A DNA stretch of 64,000 nucleotides from Putridiphycobacter sp965230485 (GTDB taxonomy: Bacteria > Bacteroidota > Bacteroidia > Flavobacteriales_D > Crocinitomicaceae). The DNA lies in contig CBDDLA010000001.1 of NCBI GenBank assembly GCA_965230485.1, forward strand, positions 1,860,001 through 1,924,000, read 5' to 3'. A program made the translations under genes and the position numbers. Positions within the stretch are counted from its first letter, which is position 1, and every line of letters starts with the position of its first letter. Shown here in pieces: positions 62,904 to 64,000 of the stretch. The notes beneath the pieces were generated by a model. The model was given only the letters and a program-made list of their open reading frames with translations. It ran no database searches and was not told the origin of the DNA.

Positions 62904-64000
62904 ATGACCATTGAGCAATTCATTATAGATCTTTTAAAGCACCACAATTGTGTGGTTGTTCCAAATTTTGGAGGATTTATTGCGAATTATCAACCAGCTA
63001 TTATTGACTCTGTTAGTAAAACGATTACACCTCCTTCTAAACAAGTGTTATTTAATGCCAACTTATTAAAGAATGATGGTTTACTGGCTAATTACGTGTC
63101 AGAAAAAAGAGGCATTACCTATCCGGAGTCTTTAGTTGAAATCGAAAATAAATCGAAGGAGTGGAAACAAATCTTAACCAATGATAAACGATTAGCATTT
63201 GGTGAGATTGGGTTTCTTTATGAACAAGATGGTTCAATTGTTTTTGAACAAAATCGTGATATAAATTTATGGTTAAAAGCCTATGGTCTTTCTAGTATTC
63301 AGTTTATATCTGCAAAAGATATTGCAGAACAGAATGTAGAACAAAAAAAAGTCATTTTAGAAGAAAAATCCATTCTAAAATCGGAAATCAAAGAAGAAAA
63401 AGTTGAAACGCCTTCAATTTCTTTGTCCGTGAACGAAAAGATTGAAGCCTTGCCTCCTAAAGAGGAATCTTCTAAAATCATTCCGTTAACTACTGAAAAA
63501 AAATCCCGTAAAAGGTGGGGATATCTTGCCATTGCCTGTGCATTGCCGCTGTTATTTTACACTTATTGGATTCCCATGAAAACTAATTTTTTGGAATCTG
63601 GTAATCTTCAATTATCTGATTTTAATCCTTTTCATTCAAATGTATTAGCAACTAATTATCGTCAAAGAGAAAGCATAGTTGAATTTGGTAAAATGGATGA
63701 ATTTGAAACGCTTGATCAAAAAACGAAAGATTTAGCAAGTGATGTAGAGTATTATCATTATCAATTTGATGAAACGACTTTTATACCCGTAAAATTAAAT
63801 CACAAAGATGTTACAATTGAGACTGAAATTGATGAAGGTAATGGCATTGAATCTCTATCTACTACAGTAGCTAATTCTGCTAAAATGTATCCTTTTCAAC
63901 TCATTGCGGGCTGTTTTTCAGTACACGAAAATGCAGAAGGTCTTGTTGCAGAACTTGGAAAAAATGGCTACCCAGCTTACATTCTTGATCAACATAAGGG
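62904..64000 (+). CDS. HU-domain and SPOR-domain membrane protein, C-terminus cut by window edge
   Basis: The frame opens at the ATG at 62904 (MTIEQFIIDLLKHHNCVVVPNFGGFIANYQ) and has no stop up to 64000 (365 codons). Residues 1-130 match an HU-CCDC81-type domain found in Bacteroidota SPOR proteins. A Glu/Lys-rich linker follows, then a transmembrane helix (GYLAIACALPLLFYTYW, about 210-228). A SPOR domain begins near 340 (PFQLIAGCFSVHENAEGLVAELGKNGYPAYIL). SPOR domains bind denuded peptidoglycan glycans, so a role in the cell wall or division is likely. Divergent from the radical SAM gene across 63 bp. Confidence 0.88.
   Translation, partial: MTIEQFIIDLLKHHNCVVVPNFGGFIANYQPAIIDSVSKTITPPSKQVLFNANLLKNDGLLANYVSEKRGITYPESLVEIENKSKEWKQILTNDKRLAFGEIGFLYEQDGSIVFEQNRDINLWLKAYGLSSIQFISAKDIAEQNVEQKKVILEEKSILKSEIKEEKVETPSISLSVNEKIEALPPKEESSKIIPLTTEKKSRKRWGYLAIACALPLLFYTYWIPMKTNFLESGNLQLSDFNPFHSNVLATNYRQRESIVEFGKMDEFETLDQKTKDLASDVEYYHYQFDETTFIPVKLNHKDVTIETEIDEGNGIESLSTTVANSAKMYPFQLIAGCFSVHENAEGLVAELGKNGYPAYILDQHK

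Overview
The window looks like the chromosome of a low-GC, free-living member of the Bacteroidota, most likely Flavobacteriales. Signs of this are five large secreted proteins ending in type IX secretion (T9SS) C-terminal sorting domains, SprB repeats, a TonB receptor paired with a DUF4249 lipoprotein, two reg_prop sensor proteins, weak Shine-Dalgarno sites, and promoter boxes of the TAnnTTTG (-7) / TTG (-33) type. Both edges cut genes: a secreted protein at 1-405 and an HU/SPOR-domain protein from 62904.

Layout. 0-21 kb: a membrane-bound AraC regulator, a 2222-residue T9SS repeat protein with an exact 915-bp internal period, a four-gene redox operon ending in an AraC gene, two further T9SS proteins, a GNAT/YoaP acetyltransferase, and a NarL-type two-component pair. 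21-26.5 kb: a tightly packed five-gene operon (quinone-oxidoreductase-like MDR, bestrophin channel, cupin lipoprotein, SDR, 2OG-Fe(II) oxygenase) divergent from an HxlR regulator, with two overlapping face-to-face promoters sharing palindromic operators. 26.5-27.7 kb: the 'mobile mystery' A/B pair (HTH plus Fic), preceded by four 18-bp dyads spaced exactly 33 bp apart. 27.7-34.7 kb: a probable iron-uptake operon (ferric-reductase-like oxidoreductase, coiled-coil protein, membrane protein, TonB receptor, DUF4249, DUF1772-like) under an AraC regulator.

35-44 kb: a T9SS protein with seven DFDPG repeats, tRNA-Arg, a reg_prop/SpoIIE phosphatase sensor, an SDR without the usual YxxxK, a HAD hydrolase, then the most unusual locus: a tRNA with anticodon CAT followed by two identical 395-bp tandem units. 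Each unit carries the tRNA 3' half, the tRNA terminator, a GIY-YIG nuclease ORF and an 18-bp perfect palindrome, and a third copy of the tRNA 3' half closes the array. 43.8-47.3 kb: an SDR-AraC pair paralogous to the one at 9-10.7 kb, then a small Cys-rich membrane protein, a DUF4625 lipoprotein and an MbnP-like lipoprotein, which together look like a metal (probably copper) locus. 47.4-54 kb: a four-helix-bundle protein and a giant SprB-repeat adhesin. 54-64 kb: housekeeping genes, with tyrS, a SpoU methyltransferase and an HDAC-like hydrolase on the plus strand, then glycosyltransferase 9, sppA, a TerB/DnaJ protein and a radical SAM protein on the minus strand.

Many starts were moved downstream of the longest open frame, because the first usable codon was TTG or because a signal peptide or family N-terminus begins later. 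All family names come from reading motifs by eye; no database search was run.
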